From: Eumeta japonica
Lineage: Eukaryota; Arthropoda; Insecta; Lepidoptera; Psychidae
Length of the DNA stretch: 64,000 bases
Assembly (NCBI GenBank): GCA_005406025.1
Contig: BGZK01000841.1
Coordinates: 203,904-267,903, forward strand
Reading direction: 5' to 3'
The position numbers and the translations under genes were made by a program. Below the pieces are notes generated by a model. The model was not told where the DNA came from. It saw only the letters and a list, made by a program, of their open reading frames with translations, and made no database searches. Position 1 is the stretch's first letter; every line of letters begins with the position of its first letter. Below, in pieces: positions 36,064 to 50,875 of the stretch.

Positions 36064-38164
36064 TTCGCACGACAGGAAGGCATTGTAATCGAATTTCTTA
36101 AGAAGCCGGAAATCAGGGCTAATACTTTACATATATGATTGTCGTTCAGTGTTTGCAGGTCGGTCCGAAAGGTTCCACATAGTTCTGAAGCGATAACTTT
36201 TCGATCTCGTAAAGCACGAAAACACTTTTTATCGAGTTTTCACGAAACATTTCTTCTGAACGTAGCGACTGATTCAGGCGCCGCCGAAGGCATTTAATGA
36301 AGCTCGATGAGGCTGAAAGTTTTCGTCACTTTTATAGCGTTCACCGAAATTCGATGAGAAATGTTGATAAGATTTCGGACTCGATCTTTTCACAACAGTC
36401 TAGAAATTGGTCGAAAATAAATAAACTGACTTCAATACGTTGTCGACATTCCCTCCCCGAAATCTCTATGAACGGTTGACGTCAAGTTTTCAGAAATTTA
36501 AAGACAGTCTAGTACTTTCGAATGTCACAAACTCGATCACATTCGGTCGGTCCGTTCAAACGCTATTCGTTCGATACTCGACGGACGCGGAAAAGCTTTT
36601 TAGGAATTCAAAACATCGTCGACGTCCAAAGAAACCTCGATATTCGAAATACCCATACGACGGGGTGAAGATAACAGCTCCACCGATTTCACGAAAATTT
36701 TCAATATCCTCGAAGGGAAGTTAACAGGTAACTTTTCATAGATAGAATCTAGGGATGGTATCTCGATTCGGACGACCGTTGTGAGCCGTGTCGTTCTGTA
36801 GATGCGTCATAAGATGCATGACGATTCTTAATTGACTTTTTAGCTTTCGAATTCGTTCATTTCGTCTCTCCCCTTGCATCGACGAGTTTAATAATCGAAT
36901 CGAACGTCGCTTCTAATAAAATCACTCGTTAGATCTTACAGAAGTTAGACCACTACGATTTATTTGTATTCTGTTATTCGTCGAAATACGGATTTATTAT
37001 GCCTATATAATTATATCGTTACATTAATTACTTTAGCCAAAACGTGGACGCGTAAGACACGACACTCGAAGGTCTCTAAAATTATAGTCTCGCTAGTATC
37101 CCTGACGTACGCGCAGCGTTCACCGCGGCCGGACGACGATCTTCCTACCCTCTGAGGACATCGAGTGTTGCAAAGTTCTCGATCTATTTGCGGAGGACAG
37201 GTTGACACGAAGAAGAGTTTGTTGTGTCTGGAAATGGTTAAAGCAAAATGCAAAATTCACTTACCTGAATCCGGATGTTTGAAGGTACACTTTCTAATAA
37301 CAATATTCACTTAGAATTACATATTTCAGGCGAAAACCGAACACGATTACGATGCGACGGCGTGAAAAGAAGAGCACGTATTGCAGCGCACGGTAGGTAC
37401 TTTCTCACTAAACGAACGATCGGTACAGCTGACGGCCGGCAGTGGCCGGCGTTCCGAGAAATCTTCGCTCAGGTGTGAAAACAACGGAGACATGCGGCGG
37501 CCGGCGAGCGGCGGCGGCGGGTTAACTTTCAGCCGCGACGATATCGATCGTAATGTTCGAATCACGCGCCGTTCATTTATATAGCGTATACGCAGCACAG
37601 CACGCCGCGTACATTTTATCGTAGCGTAGCGACGTCTCTGAGAGCCGAGTCCGTTAGAATCTCGTGTTCGCCTAATAATACGCGTCTATCGCTGCATCAC
37701 TGCGGTACCATTAGCAGAGGCCTAAAACGGTAACCTCGTCCGTCGGTCCACGTGTCACGGCTCCTTAAGTTTTTACATCAGATGATGATTTTATATTGCG
37801 ATTACAAAATTACTGTCAAAATACTGGACGATATTTGGCATTGCAGGCAGTGAATTAATTAGAACGACAATTAGTACGGAAGCTGTAAATTTAGTCTCGC
37901 TACCTCAGACGATGTCAAATTGTAATTGACTACGCGAGTAGAACGCCAAACGTTTATGAAAACAGTAAACGTGCATAATGGTCAGATCGATTTACACGTT
38001 ACACATAATATCAGACATAGAATCGTTAATCCGTAGAGATGTTTGCGACCAAACGTGAACGGAAAGTAGAACTCGCAGCCGCTTACTTTCGGAGCATACG
38101 TACTCAAGACAGATAAACAAATGGTTTTACATGCACAAACAGGAATGAACTTTTCGGACACCAT
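36064..38164. repeat. Satellite unit 9 (2101 bp)
   Basis: Sites: a long, b CCCTCCCC, c five T, d short. It has a private change at about 37768-37790: AATAGAC is missing before ACATCAG, and GAT is duplicated. Confidence 0.95.
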
Positions 38165-40280
38165 TTCGCACGACAGGAAGGCATTGTAATCGAATTTCTT
38201 AAGAAGCCGGAAATCAGGGCTAATACTTTACATATATGATTGTCGTTCAGTGTTTGCAGGTCGGTCCGAAAGGTTCCACATAGTTCTGAAGCGATAACTT
38301 TTCGATCTCGTAAAGCACGAAAACACTTTTTATCGAGTTTTCACGAAACATTTCTTCTGAACGTAGCGACTGATTCAGGCGCCGCCGAAGGCATTTAATG
38401 AAGCTCGATGAGGCTGAAAGTTTTCGTCACTTTTATAGCGTTCACCGAAATTCGATGAGAAATGTTGATAAGATTTCGGACTCGATCTTTTCACAACAGT
38501 CTAGAAATTGGTCGAAAATAAATAAACTGACTTCAATACGTTGTCGACATTCCCTCCCCGAAATCTCTATGAACGGTTGACGTCAAGTTTTCAGAAATTT
38601 AAAGACAGTCTAGTACTTTCGAATGTCACAAACTCGATCACATTCGGTCGGTCCGTTCAAACGCTATTCGTTCGATACTCGACGGACGCGGAAAAGCTTT
38701 TTAGGAATTCAAAACATCGTCGACGTCCAAAGAAACCTCGATATTCGAAATACCCATACGACGGGGTGAAGATAACAGCTCCACCGATTTCACGAAAATT
38801 TTCAATATCCTCGAAGGGAAGTTAACAGGTAACTTTTCATAGATAGAATCTAGGGATGGTATCTCGATTCGGACGACCGTTGTGAGCCGTGTCGTTCTGT
38901 AGATGCGTCATAAGATGCATGACGATTCTTAATTGACTTTTTTTAGCTTTCGAATTCGTTCATTTCTCGTCTCTCCCCTTTGCATCGACGAGTTTAATAA
39001 TCGAATCGAACGTCGCTTCTAATAAAATCACTCGTTAGATCTTACAGAAGTTAGACCACTACGATTTATTTGTATTCTGTTATTCGTCGAAATACGGATT
39101 TATTATGCCTATATAATTATATCGTTACATTAATTACTTTAGCCAAAACGTGGACGCGTAAGACACGACACTCGAAGGTCTCTAAAAATTATAGTCTCGC
39201 TAGTATCCCTGACGTACGCGCAGCGCGTTCACCGCGGCCGGACGACGATCTTCCTACCCTCTGAGGACATCGAGTGTTGCAAAGTTCTCGATCTATTTGC
39301 GGAGGACAGGTTGACACGAAGAAGAGTTTGTTGTGTCTGGAAATGGTTAAAGCAAAATGCAAAATTCACTTACCTGAATCCGGATGTTTGAAGGTACACT
39401 TTCTAATAACAATATTCACTTAGAATTACATATTTCAGGCGAAAACCGAACACGATTACGATGCGACGGCGTGAAAAGAAGAGCACGTATTGCAGCGCAC
39501 GGTAGGTACTTTCTCACTAAACGAACGATCGGTACAGCTGACGGCCGGCAGTGGCCGGCGTTCCGAGAAATCTTCGCTCAGGTGTGAAAACAACGGAGAC
39601 ATGCGGCGGCCGGCGAGCGCGGCGGCGGGTTAACTTTCAGCCGCGACGATATCGATCGTAATGTTCGAATCACGCGCCGTTCATTTATATAGCGTATACG
39701 CAGCACAGCACGCCGCGTACATTTTATCGTAGCGTAGCGACGTCTCTGAGAGCCGAGTCCGTTAGAATCTCGTGTTCGCCTAATAATACGCGTCTATCGC
39801 TGCATCACTGCGGTACCATTAGCAGAGGCCTAAAAACGGTAACCTCGTCCGTCGGTCCACGTGTCACGGCTCCTTAAGTTTTTTTAATAGACACATCAGA
39901 TGATTTTATATTGCGATTACAAAATTACTGTCAAAATACTGGACGATATTTGGCATTGCAGGCAGTGAATTAATTAGAACGACAATTAGTACGGAAGCTG
40001 TAAATTTAGTCTCGCTACCTCAGACGATGTCAAATTGTAATTGACTACGCGAGTAGAACGCCAAACGTTTATGAAAAACAGTAAACGTGCATAATGGTCA
40101 GATCGATTTACACGTTACACATAATATCAGACATAGAATCGTTAATCCGTAGAGATGTTTGCGACCAAACGTGAACGGAAAGTAGAACTCGCAGCCGCTT
40201 ACTTTCGGAGCATACGTACTCAAGACAGATAAACAAATGGTTTTACATGCACAAACAGGAATGAACTTTTCGGACACCAT
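38165..40280. repeat. Satellite unit 10 (2116 bp)
   Basis: Sites: a long, b CCCTCCCC, c seven T, d long. Confidence 0.95.
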
Positions 40281-42392
40281 TTCGCACGACAGGAAGGCAT
40301 TGTAATCGAATTTCTTAAGAAGCCGGAAATCAGGGCTAATACTTTACATATATGATTGTCGTTCAGTGTTTGCAGGTCGGTCCGAAAGGTTCCACATAGT
40401 TCTGAAGCGATAACTTTTCGATCTCGTAAAGCACGAAAACACTTTTTATCGAGTTTTCACGAAACATTTCTTCTGAACGTAGCGACTGATTCAGGCGCCG
40501 CCGAAGGCATTTAATGAAGCTCGATGAGGCTGAAAGTTTTCGTCACTTTTATAGCGTTCACCGAAATTCGATGAGAAATGTTGATAAGATTTCGGACTCG
40601 ATCTTTTCACAACAGTCTAGAAATTGGTCGAAAATAAATAAACTGACTTCAATACGTTGTCGACATTCCCTCCCGAAATCTCTATGAACGGTTGACGTCA
40701 AGTTTTCAGAAATTTAAAGACAGTCTAGTACTTTCGAATGTCACAAACTCGATCACATTCGGTCGGTCCGTTCAAACGCTATTCGTTCGATACTCGACGG
40801 ACGCGGAAAAGCTTTTTAGGAATTCAAAACATCGTCGACGTCCAAAGAAACCTCGATATTCGAAATACCCATACGACGGGGTGAAGATAACAGCTCCACC
40901 GATTTCACGAAAATTTTCAATATCCTCGAAGGGAAGTTAACAGGTAACTTTTCATAGATAGAATCTAGGGATGGTATCTCGATTCGGACGACCGTTGTGA
41001 GCCGTGTCGTTCTGTAGATGCGTCATAAGATGCATGACGATTCTTAATTGACTTTTTAGCTTTCGAATTCGTTCATTTCTCGTCTCTCCCTTTGCATCGA
41101 CGAGTTTAATAATCGAATCGAACGTCGCTTCTAATAAAATCACTCGTTAGATCTTACAGAAGTTAGACCACTACGATTTATTTGTATTCTGTTATTCGTC
41201 GAAATACGGATTTATTATGCCTATATAATTATATCGTTACATTAATTACTTTAGCCAAAACGTGGACGCGTAAGACACGACACTCGAAGGTCTCTAAAAT
41301 TATAGTCTCGCTAGTATCCCTGACGTACGCGCAGCGTTCACCGCGGCCGGACGACGATCTTCCTACCCTCTGAGGACATCGAGTGTTGCAAAGTTCTCGA
41401 TCTATTTGCGGAGGACAGGTTGACACGAAGAAGAGTTTGTTGTGTCTGGAAATGGTTAAAGCAAAATGCAAAATTCACTTACCTGAATCCGGATGTTTGA
41501 AGGTACACTTTCTAATAACAATATTCACTTAGAATTACATATTTCAGGCGAAAACCGAACACGATTACGATGCGACGGCGTGAAAAGAAGAGCACGTATT
41601 GCAGCGCACGGTAGGTACTTTCTCACTAAACGAACGATCGGTACAGCTGACGGCCGGCAGTGGCCGGCGTTCCGAGAAATCTTCGCTCAGGTGTGAAAAC
41701 AACGGAGACATGCGGCGGCCGGCGAGCGGCGCGGCGGCGGGTTAACTTTCAGCCGCGACGATATCGATCGTAATGTTCGAATCACGCGCCGTTCATTTAT
41801 ATAGCGTATACGCAGCACAGCACGCCGCGTACATTTTATCGTAGCGTAGCGACGTCTCTGAGAGCCGAGTCCGTTAGAATCTCGTGTTCGCCTAATAATA
41901 CGCGTCTATCGCTGCATCACTGCGGTACCATTAGCAGAGGCCTAAAAACGGTAACCTCGTCCGTCGGTCCACGTGTCACGGCTCCTTAAGTTTTTTTAAT
42001 AGACACATCAGATGATTTTATATTGCGATTACAAAATTACTGTCAAAATACTGGACGATATTTGGCATTGCAGGCAGTGAATTAATTAGAACGACAATTA
42101 GTACGGAAGCTGTAAATTTAGTCTCGCTACCTCAGACGATGTCAAATTGTAATTGACTACGCGAGTAGAACGCCAAACGTTTATGAAAAACAGTAAACGT
42201 GCATAATGGTCAGATCGATTTACACGTTACACATAATATCAGACATAGAATCGTTAATCCGTAGAGATGTTTGCGACCAAACGTGAACGGAAAGTAGAAC
42301 TCGCAGCCGCTTACTTTCGGAGCATACGTACTCAAGACAGATAAACAAATGGTTTTACATGCACAAACAGGAATGAACTTTTCGGACACCAT
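40281..42392. repeat. Satellite unit 11 (2112 bp)
   Basis: Sites: a long, b CCCTCCC, c five T, d short. Confidence 0.95.
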
Positions 42393-44509
42393 TTCGCACG
42401 ACAGGAAGGCATTGTAATCGAATTTCTTAAGAAGCCGGAAATCAGGGCTAATACTTTACATATATGATTGTCGTTCAGTGTTTGCAGGTCGGTCCGAAAG
42501 GTTCCACATAGTTCTGAAGCGATAACTTTTCGATCTCGTAAAGCACGAAAACACTTTTTATCGAGTTTTCACGAAACATTTCTTCTGAACGTAGCGACTG
42601 ATTCAGGCGCCGCCGAAGGCATTTAATGAAGCTCGATGAGGCTGAAAGTTTTCGTCACTTTTATAGCGTTCACCGAAATTCGATGAGAAATGTTGATAAG
42701 ATTTCGGACTCGATCTTTTCACAACAGTCTAGAAATTGGTCGAAAATAAATAAACTGACTTCAATACGTTGTCGACATTCCCTCCCCGAAATCTCTATGA
42801 ACGGTTGACGTCAAGTTTTCAGAAATTTAAAGACAGTCTAGTACTTTCGAATGTCACAAACTCGATCACATTCGGTCGGTCCGTTCAAACGCTATTCGTT
42901 CGATACTCGACGGACGCGGAAAAGCTTTTTAGGAATTCAAAACATCGTCGACGTCCAAAGAAACCTCGATATTCGAAATACCCATACGACGGGGTGAAGA
43001 TAACAGCTCCACCGATTTCACGAAAATTTTCAATATCCTCGAAGGGAAGTTAACAGGTAACTTTTCATAGATAGAATCTAGGGATGGTATCTCGATTCGG
43101 ACGACCGTTGTGAGCCGTGTCGTTCTGTAGATGCGTCATAAGATGCATGACGATTCTTAATTGACTTTTTTTAGCTTTCGAATTCGTTCATTTCTCGTCT
43201 CTCCCCTTTGCATCGACGAGTTTAATAATCGAATCGAACGTCGCTTCTAATAAAATCACTCGTTAGATCTTACAGAAGTTAGACCACTACGATTTATTTG
43301 TATTCTGTTATTCGTCGAAATACGGATTTATTATGCCTATATAATTATATCGTTACATTAATTACTTTAGCCAAAACGTGGACGCGTAAGACACGACACT
43401 CGAAGGTCTCTAAAATTATAGTCTCGCTAGTATCCCTGACGTACGCGCAGCGTTCACCGCGGCCGGACGACGATCTTCCTACCCTCTGAGGACATCGAGT
43501 GTTGCAAAGTTCTCGATCTATTTGCGGAGGACAGGTTGACACGAAGAAGAGTTTGTTGTGTCTGGAAATGGTTAAAGCAAAATGCAAAATTCACTTACCT
43601 GAATCCGGATGTTTGAAGGTACACTTTCTAATAACAATATTCACTTAGAATTACATATTTCAGGCGAAAACCGAACACGATTACGATGCGACGGCGTGAA
43701 AAGAAGAGCACGTATTGCAGCGCACGGTAGGTACTTTCTCACTAAACGAACGATCGGTACAGCTGACGGCCGGCAGTGGCCGGCGTTCCGAGAAATCTTC
43801 GCTCAGGTGTGAAAACAACGGAGACATGCGGCGGCCGGCGAGCGGCGCGGCGGCGGGTTAACTTTCAGCCGCGACGATATCGATCGTAATGTTCGAATCA
43901 CGCGCCGTTCATTTATATAGCGTATACGCAGCACAGCACGCCGCGTACATTTTATCGTAGCGTAGCGACGTCTCTGAGAGCCGAGTCCGTTAGAATCTCG
44001 TGTTCGCCTAATAATACGCGTCTATCGCTGCATCACTGCGGTACCATTAGCAGAGGCCTAAAAACGGTAACCTCGTCCGTCGGTCCACGTGTCACGGCTC
44101 CTTAAGTTTTTTTAATAGACACATCAGATGATTTTATATTGCGATTACAAAAATTACTGTCAAAATACTGGACGATATTTGGCATTGCAGGCAGTGAATT
44201 AATTAGAACGACAATTAGTACGGAAGCTGTAAATTTAGTCTCGCTACCTCAGACGATGTCAAATTGTAATTGACTACGCGAGTAGAACGCCAAACGTTTA
44301 TGAAAAACAGTAAACGTGCATAATGGTCAGATCGATTTACACGTTACACATAATATCAGACATAGAATCGTTAATCCGTAGAGATGTTTGCGACCAAACG
44401 TGAACGGAAAGTAGAACTCGCAGCCGCTTACTTTCGGAGCATACGTACTCAAGACAGATAAACAAATGGTTTTACATGCACAAACAGGAATGAACTTTTC
44501 GGACACCAT
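42393..44509. repeat. Satellite unit 12 (2117 bp)
   Basis: Sites: a long, b CCCTCCCC, c seven T, d short. Confidence 0.95.
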
Positions 44510-46624
44510 TTCGCACGACAGGAAGGCATTGTAATCGAATTTCTTAAGAAGCCGGAAATCAGGGCTAATACTTTACATATATGATTGTCGTTCAGTGTTT
44601 GCAGGTCGGTCCGAAAGGTTCCACATAGTTCTGAAGCGATAACTTTTCGATCTCGTAAAGCACGAAAACACTTTTTATCGAGTTTTCACGAAACATTTCT
44701 TCTGAACGTAGCGACTGATTCAGGCGCCGCCGAAGGCATTTAATGAAGCTCGATGAGGCTGAAAGTTTTCGTCACTTTTATAGCGTTCACCGAAATTCGA
44801 TGAGAAATGTTGATAAGATTTCGGACTCGATCTTTTCACAACAGTCTAGAAATTGGTCGAAAATAAATAAACTGACTTCAATACGTTGTCGACATTCCCT
44901 CCCGAAATCTCTATGAACGGTTGACGTCAAGTTTTCAGAAATTTAAAGACAGTCTAGTACTTTCGAATGTCACAAACTCGATCACATTCGGTCGGTCCGT
45001 TCAAACGCTATTCGTTCGATACTCGACGGACGCGGAAAAGCTTTTTAGGAATTCAAAACATCGTCGACGTCCAAAGAAACCTCGATATTCGAAATACCCA
45101 TACGACGGGGTGAAGATAACAGCTCCACCGATTTCACGAAAATTTTCAATATCCTCGAAGGGAAGTTAACAGGTAACTTTTCATAGATAGAATCTAGGGA
45201 TGGTATCTCGATTCGGACGACCGTTGTGAGCCGTGTCGTTCTGTAGATGCGTCATAAGATGCATGACGATTCTTAATTGACTTTTTAGCTTTCGAATTCG
45301 TTCATTTCTCGTCTCTCCCTTTGCATCGACGAGTTTAATAATCGAATCGAACGTCGCTTCTAATAAAATCACTCGTTAGATCTTACAGAAGTTAGACCAC
45401 TACGATTTATTTGTATTCTGTTATTCGTCGAAATACGGATTTATTATGCCTATATAATTATATCGTTACATTAATTACTTTAGCCAAAACGTGGACGCGT
45501 AAGACACGACACTCGAAGGTCTCTAAAAATTATAGTCTCGCTAGTATCCCTGACGTACGCGCAGCGCGTTCACCGCGGCCGGACGACGATCTTCCTACCC
45601 TCTGAGGACATCGAGTGTTGCAAAGTTCTCGATCTATTTGCGGAGGACAGGTTGACACGAAGAAGAGTTTGTTGTGTCTGGAAATGGTTAAAGCAAAATG
45701 CAAAATTCACTTACCTGAATCCGGATGTTTGAAGGTACACTTTCTAATAACAATATTCACTTAGAATTACATATTTCAGGCGAAAACCGAACACGATTAC
45801 GATGCGACGGCGTGAAAAGAAGAGCACGTATTGCAGCGCACGGTAGGTACTTTCTCACTAAACGAACGATCGGTACAGCTGACGGCCGGCAGTGGCCGGC
45901 GTTCCGAGAAATCTTCGCTCAGGTGTGAAAACAACGGAGACATGCGGCGGCCGGCGAGCGGCGCGGCGGCGGGTTAACTTTCAGCCGCGACGATATCGAT
46001 CGTAATGTTCGAATCACGCGCCGTTCATTTATATAGCGTATACGCAGCACAGCACGCCGCGTACATTTTATCGTAGCGTAGCGACGTCTCTGAGAGCCGA
46101 GTCCGTTAGAATCTCGTGTTCGCCTAATAATACGCGTCTATCGCTGCATCACTGCGGTACCATTAGCAGAGGCCTAAAAACGGTAACCTCGTCCGTCGGT
46201 CCACGTGTCACGGCTCCTTAAGTTTTTTTAATAGACACATCAGATGATTTTATATTGCGATTACAAAATTACTGTCAAAATACTGGACGATATTTGGCAT
46301 TGCAGGCAGTGAATTAATTAGAACGACAATTAGTACGGAAGCTGTAAATTTAGTCTCGCTACCTCAGACGATGTCAAATTGTAATTGACTACGCGAGTAG
46401 AACGCCAAACGTTTATGAAAAACAGTAAACGTGCATAATGGTCAGATCGATTTACACGTTACACATAATATCAGACATAGAATCGTTAATCCGTAGAGAT
46501 GTTTGCGACCAAACGTGAACGGAAAGTAGAACTCGCAGCCGCTTACTTTCGGAGCATACGTACTCAAGACAGATAAACAAATGGTTTTACATGCACAAAC
46601 AGGAATGAACTTTTCGGACACCAT
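44510..46624. repeat. Satellite unit 13 (2115 bp)
   Basis: Sites: a long, b CCCTCCC, c five T, d long. Confidence 0.95.
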
Positions 46625-48743
46625 TTCGCACGACAGGAAGGCATTGTAATCGAATTTCTTAAGAAGCCGGAAATCAGGGCTAATACTTTACATATATGAT
46701 TGTCGTTCAGTGTTTGCAGGTCGGTCCGAAAGGTTCCACATAGTTCTGAAGCGATAACTTTTCGATCTCGTAAAGCACGAAAACACTTTTTATCGAGTTT
46801 TCACGAAACATTTCTTCTGAACGTAGCGACTGATTCAGGCGCCGCCGAAGGCATTTAATGAAGCTCGATGAGGCTGAAAGTTTTCGTCACTTTTATAGCG
46901 TTCACCGAAATTCGATGAGAAATGTTGATAAGATTTCGGACTCGATCTTTTCACAACAGTCTAGAAATTGGTCGAAAATAAATAAACTGACTTCAATACG
47001 TTGTCGACATTCCCTCCCCGAAATCTCTATGAACGGTTGACGTCAAGTTTTCAGAAATTTAAAGACAGTCTAGTACTTTCGAATGTCACAAACTCGATCA
47101 CATTCGGTCGGTCCGTTCAAACGCTATTCGTTCGATACTCGACGGACGCGGAAAAGCTTTTTAGGAATTCAAAACATCGTCGACGTCCAAAGAAACCTCG
47201 ATATTCGAAATACCCATACGACGGGGTGAAGATAACAGCTCCACCGATTTCACGAAAATTTTCAATATCCTCGAAGGGAAGTTAACAGGTAACTTTTCAT
47301 AGATAGAATCTAGGGATGGTATCTCGATTCGGACGACCGTTGTGAGCCGTGTCGTTCTGTAGATGCGTCATAAGATGCATGACGATTCTTAATTGACTTT
47401 TTTTAGCTTTCGAATTCGTTCATTTCTCGTCTCTCCCCTTTGCATCGACGAGTTTAATAATCGAATCGAACGTCGCTTCTAATAAAATCACTCGTTAGAT
47501 CTTACAGAAGTTAGACCACTACGATTTATTTGTATTCTGTTATTCGTCGAAATACGGATTTATTATGCCTATATAATTATATCGTTACATTAATTACTTT
47601 AGCCAAAACGTGGACGCGTAAGACACGACACTCGAAGGTCTCTAAAAATTATAGTCTCGCTAGTATCCCTGACGTACGCGCAGCGCGTTCACCGCGGCCG
47701 GACGACGATCTTCCTACCCTCTGAGGACATCGAGTGTTGCAAAGTTCTCGATCTATTTGCGGAGGACAGGTTGACACGAAGAAGAGTTTGTTGTGTCTGG
47801 AAATGGTTAAAGCAAAATGCAAAATTCACTTACCTGAATCCGGATGTTTGAAGGTACACTTTCTAATAACAATATTCACTTAGAATTACATATTTCAGGC
47901 GAAAACCGAACACGATTACGATGCGACGGCGTGAAAAGAAGAGCACGTATTGCAGCGCACGGTAGGTACTTTCTCACTAAACGAACGATCGGTACAGCTG
48001 ACGGCCGGCAGTGGCCGGCGTTCCGAGAAATCTTCGCTCAGGTGTGAAAACAACGGAGACATGCGGCGGCCGGCGAGCGGCGCGGCGGCGGGTTAACTTT
48101 CAGCCGCGACGATATCGATCGTAATGTTCGAATCACGCGCCGTTCATTTATATAGCGTATACGCAGCACAGCACGCCGCGTACATTTTATCGTAGCGTAG
48201 CGACGTCTCTGAGAGCCGAGTCCGTTAGAATCTCGTGTTCGCCTAATAATACGCGTCTATCGCTGCATCACTGCGGTACCATTAGCAGAGGCCTAAAAAC
48301 GGTAACCTCGTCCGTCGGTCCACGTGTCACGGCTCCTTAAGTTTTTTTAATAGACACATCAGATGATTTTATATTGCGATTACAAAATTACTGTCAAAAT
48401 ACTGGACGATATTTGGCATTGCAGGCAGTGAATTAATTAGAACGACAATTAGTACGGAAGCTGTAAATTTAGTCTCGCTACCTCAGACGATGTCAAATTG
48501 TAATTGACTACGCGAGTAGAACGCCAAACGTTTATGAAAAACAGTAAACGTGCATAATGGTCAGATCGATTTACACGTTACACATAATATCAGACATAGA
48601 ATCGTTAATCCGTAGAGATGTTTGCGACCAAACGTGAACGGAAAGTAGAACTCGCAGCCGCTTACTTTCGGAGCATACGTACTCAAGACAGATAAACAAA
48701 TGGTTTTACATGCACAAACAGGAATGAACTTTTCGGACACCAT
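46625..48743. repeat. Satellite unit 14 (2119 bp)
   Basis: Sites: a long, b CCCTCCCC, c seven T, d long. It is nearly the same as unit 15 apart from the T-tract there. Confidence 0.95.
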
Positions 48744-50875
48744 TTCGCACGACAGGAAGGCATTGTAATCGAATTTCTTAAGAAGCCGGAAATCAGGGCT
48801 AATACTTTACATATATGATTGTCGTTCAGTGTTTGCAGGTCGGTCCGAAAGGTTCCACATAGTTCTGAAGCGATAACTTTTCGATCTCGTAAAGCACGAA
48901 AACACTTTTTATCGAGTTTTCACGAAACATTTCTTCTGAACGTAGCGACTGATTCAGGCGCCGCCGAAGGCATTTAATGAAGCTCGATGAGGCTGAAAGT
49001 TTTCGTCACTTTTATAGCGTTCACCGAAATTCGATGAGAAATGTTGATAAGATTTCGGACTCGATCTTTTCACAACAGTCTAGAAATTGGTCGAAAATAA
49101 ATAAACTGACTTCAATACGTTGTCGACATTCCCTCCCCGAAATCTCTATGAACGGTTGACGTCAAGTTTTCAGAAATTTAAAGACAGTCTAGTACTTTCG
49201 AATGTCACAAACTCGATCACATTCGGTCGGTCCGTTCAAACGCTATTCGTTCGATACTCGACGGACGCGGAAAAGCTTTTTAGGAATTCAAAACATCGTC
49301 GACGTCCAAAGAAACCTCGATATTCGAAATACCCATACGACGGGGTGAAGATAACAGCTCCACCGATTTCACGAAAATTTTCAATATCCTCGAAGGGAAG
49401 TTAACAGGTAACTTTTCATAGATAGAATCTAGGGATGGTATCTCGATTCGGACGACCGTTGTGAGCCGTGTCGTTCTGTAGATGCGTCATAAGATGCATG
49501 ACGATTCTTAATTGACTTTTTTTAGCTTTCGAATTCGTTCATTTCTCGTCTCTCCCCTTTGCATCGACGAGTTTAATAATCGAATCGAACGTCGCTTCTA
49601 ATAAAATCACTCGTTAGATCTTACAGAAGTTAGACCACTACGATTTATTTGTATTCTGTTATTCGTCGAAATACGGATTTATTATGCCTATATAATTATA
49701 TCGTTACATTAATTACTTTAGCCAAAACGTGGACGCGTAAGACACGACACTCGAAGGTCTCTAAAAATTATAGTCTCGCTAGTATCCCTGACGTACGCGC
49801 AGCGCGTTCACCGCGGCCGGACGACGATCTTCCTACCCTCTGAGGACATCGAGTGTTGCAAAGTTCTCGATCTATTTGCGGAGGACAGGTTGACACGAAG
49901 AAGAGTTTGTTGTGTCTGGAAATGGTTAAAGCAAAATGCAAAATTCACTTACCTGAATCCGGATGTTTGAAGGTACACTTTCTAATAACAATATTCACTT
50001 AGAATTACATATTTCAGGCGAAAACCGAACACGATTACGATGCGACGGCGTGAAAAGAAGAGCACGTATTGCAGCGCACGGTAGGTACTTCTCACTAAAC
50101 GAACGATCGGTACAGCTGACGGCCGGCAGTGGCCGGCGTTCCGAGAAATCTTCGCTCAGGTGTGAAAACAACGGAGACATGCGGCGGCCGGCGAGCGGCG
50201 CGGCGGCGGGTTAACTTTCAGCCGCGACGATATCGATCGTAATGTTCGAATCACGCGCCGTTCATTTATATAGCGTATACGCAGCACAGCACGCCGCGTA
50301 CATTTTATCGTAGCGTAGCGACGTCTCTGAGAGCCGAGTCCGTTAGAATCTCGTGTTCGCCTAATAATACGCGTCTATCGCTGCATCACTGCGGTACCAT
50401 TAGCAGAGGCCTAAAAACGGTAACCTCGTCCGTCGGTCCACGTGTCACGGCTCCTTAAGTTTTTTTTTTTTTTTTTTTAATAGACACATCAGATGATTTT
50501 ATATTGCGATTACAAAAATTACTGTCAAAAATACTGGACGATATTTGGCATTGCAGGCAGTGAATTAATTAGAACGACAATTAGTACGGAAGCTGTAAAT
50601 TTAGTCTCGCTACCTCAGACGATGTCAAATTGTAATTGACTACGCGAGTAGAACGCCAAACGTTTATGAAAAACAGTAAACGTGCATAATGGTCAGATCG
50701 ATTTACACGTTACACATAATATCAGACATAGAATCGTTAATCCGTAGAGATGTTTGCGACCAAACGTGAACGGAAAGTAGAACTCGCAGCCGCTTACTTT
50801 CGGAGCATACGTACTCAAGACAGATAAACAAATGGTTTTACATGCACAAACAGGAATGAACTTTTCGGACACCAT
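48744..50875. repeat. Satellite unit 15 (2132 bp, longest)
   Basis: Sites: a long, b CCCTCCCC, c seven T, d long. The extra length comes from a 19-T tract at 50460-50478, where other units have about five to eight T. Confidence 0.95.
50460..50478 (+). repeat. Expanded 19-T tract in unit 15
   Basis: Poly-T between CCTTAAG and AATAGACAC. Most other units have five to eight T at this place. Confidence 0.95.
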
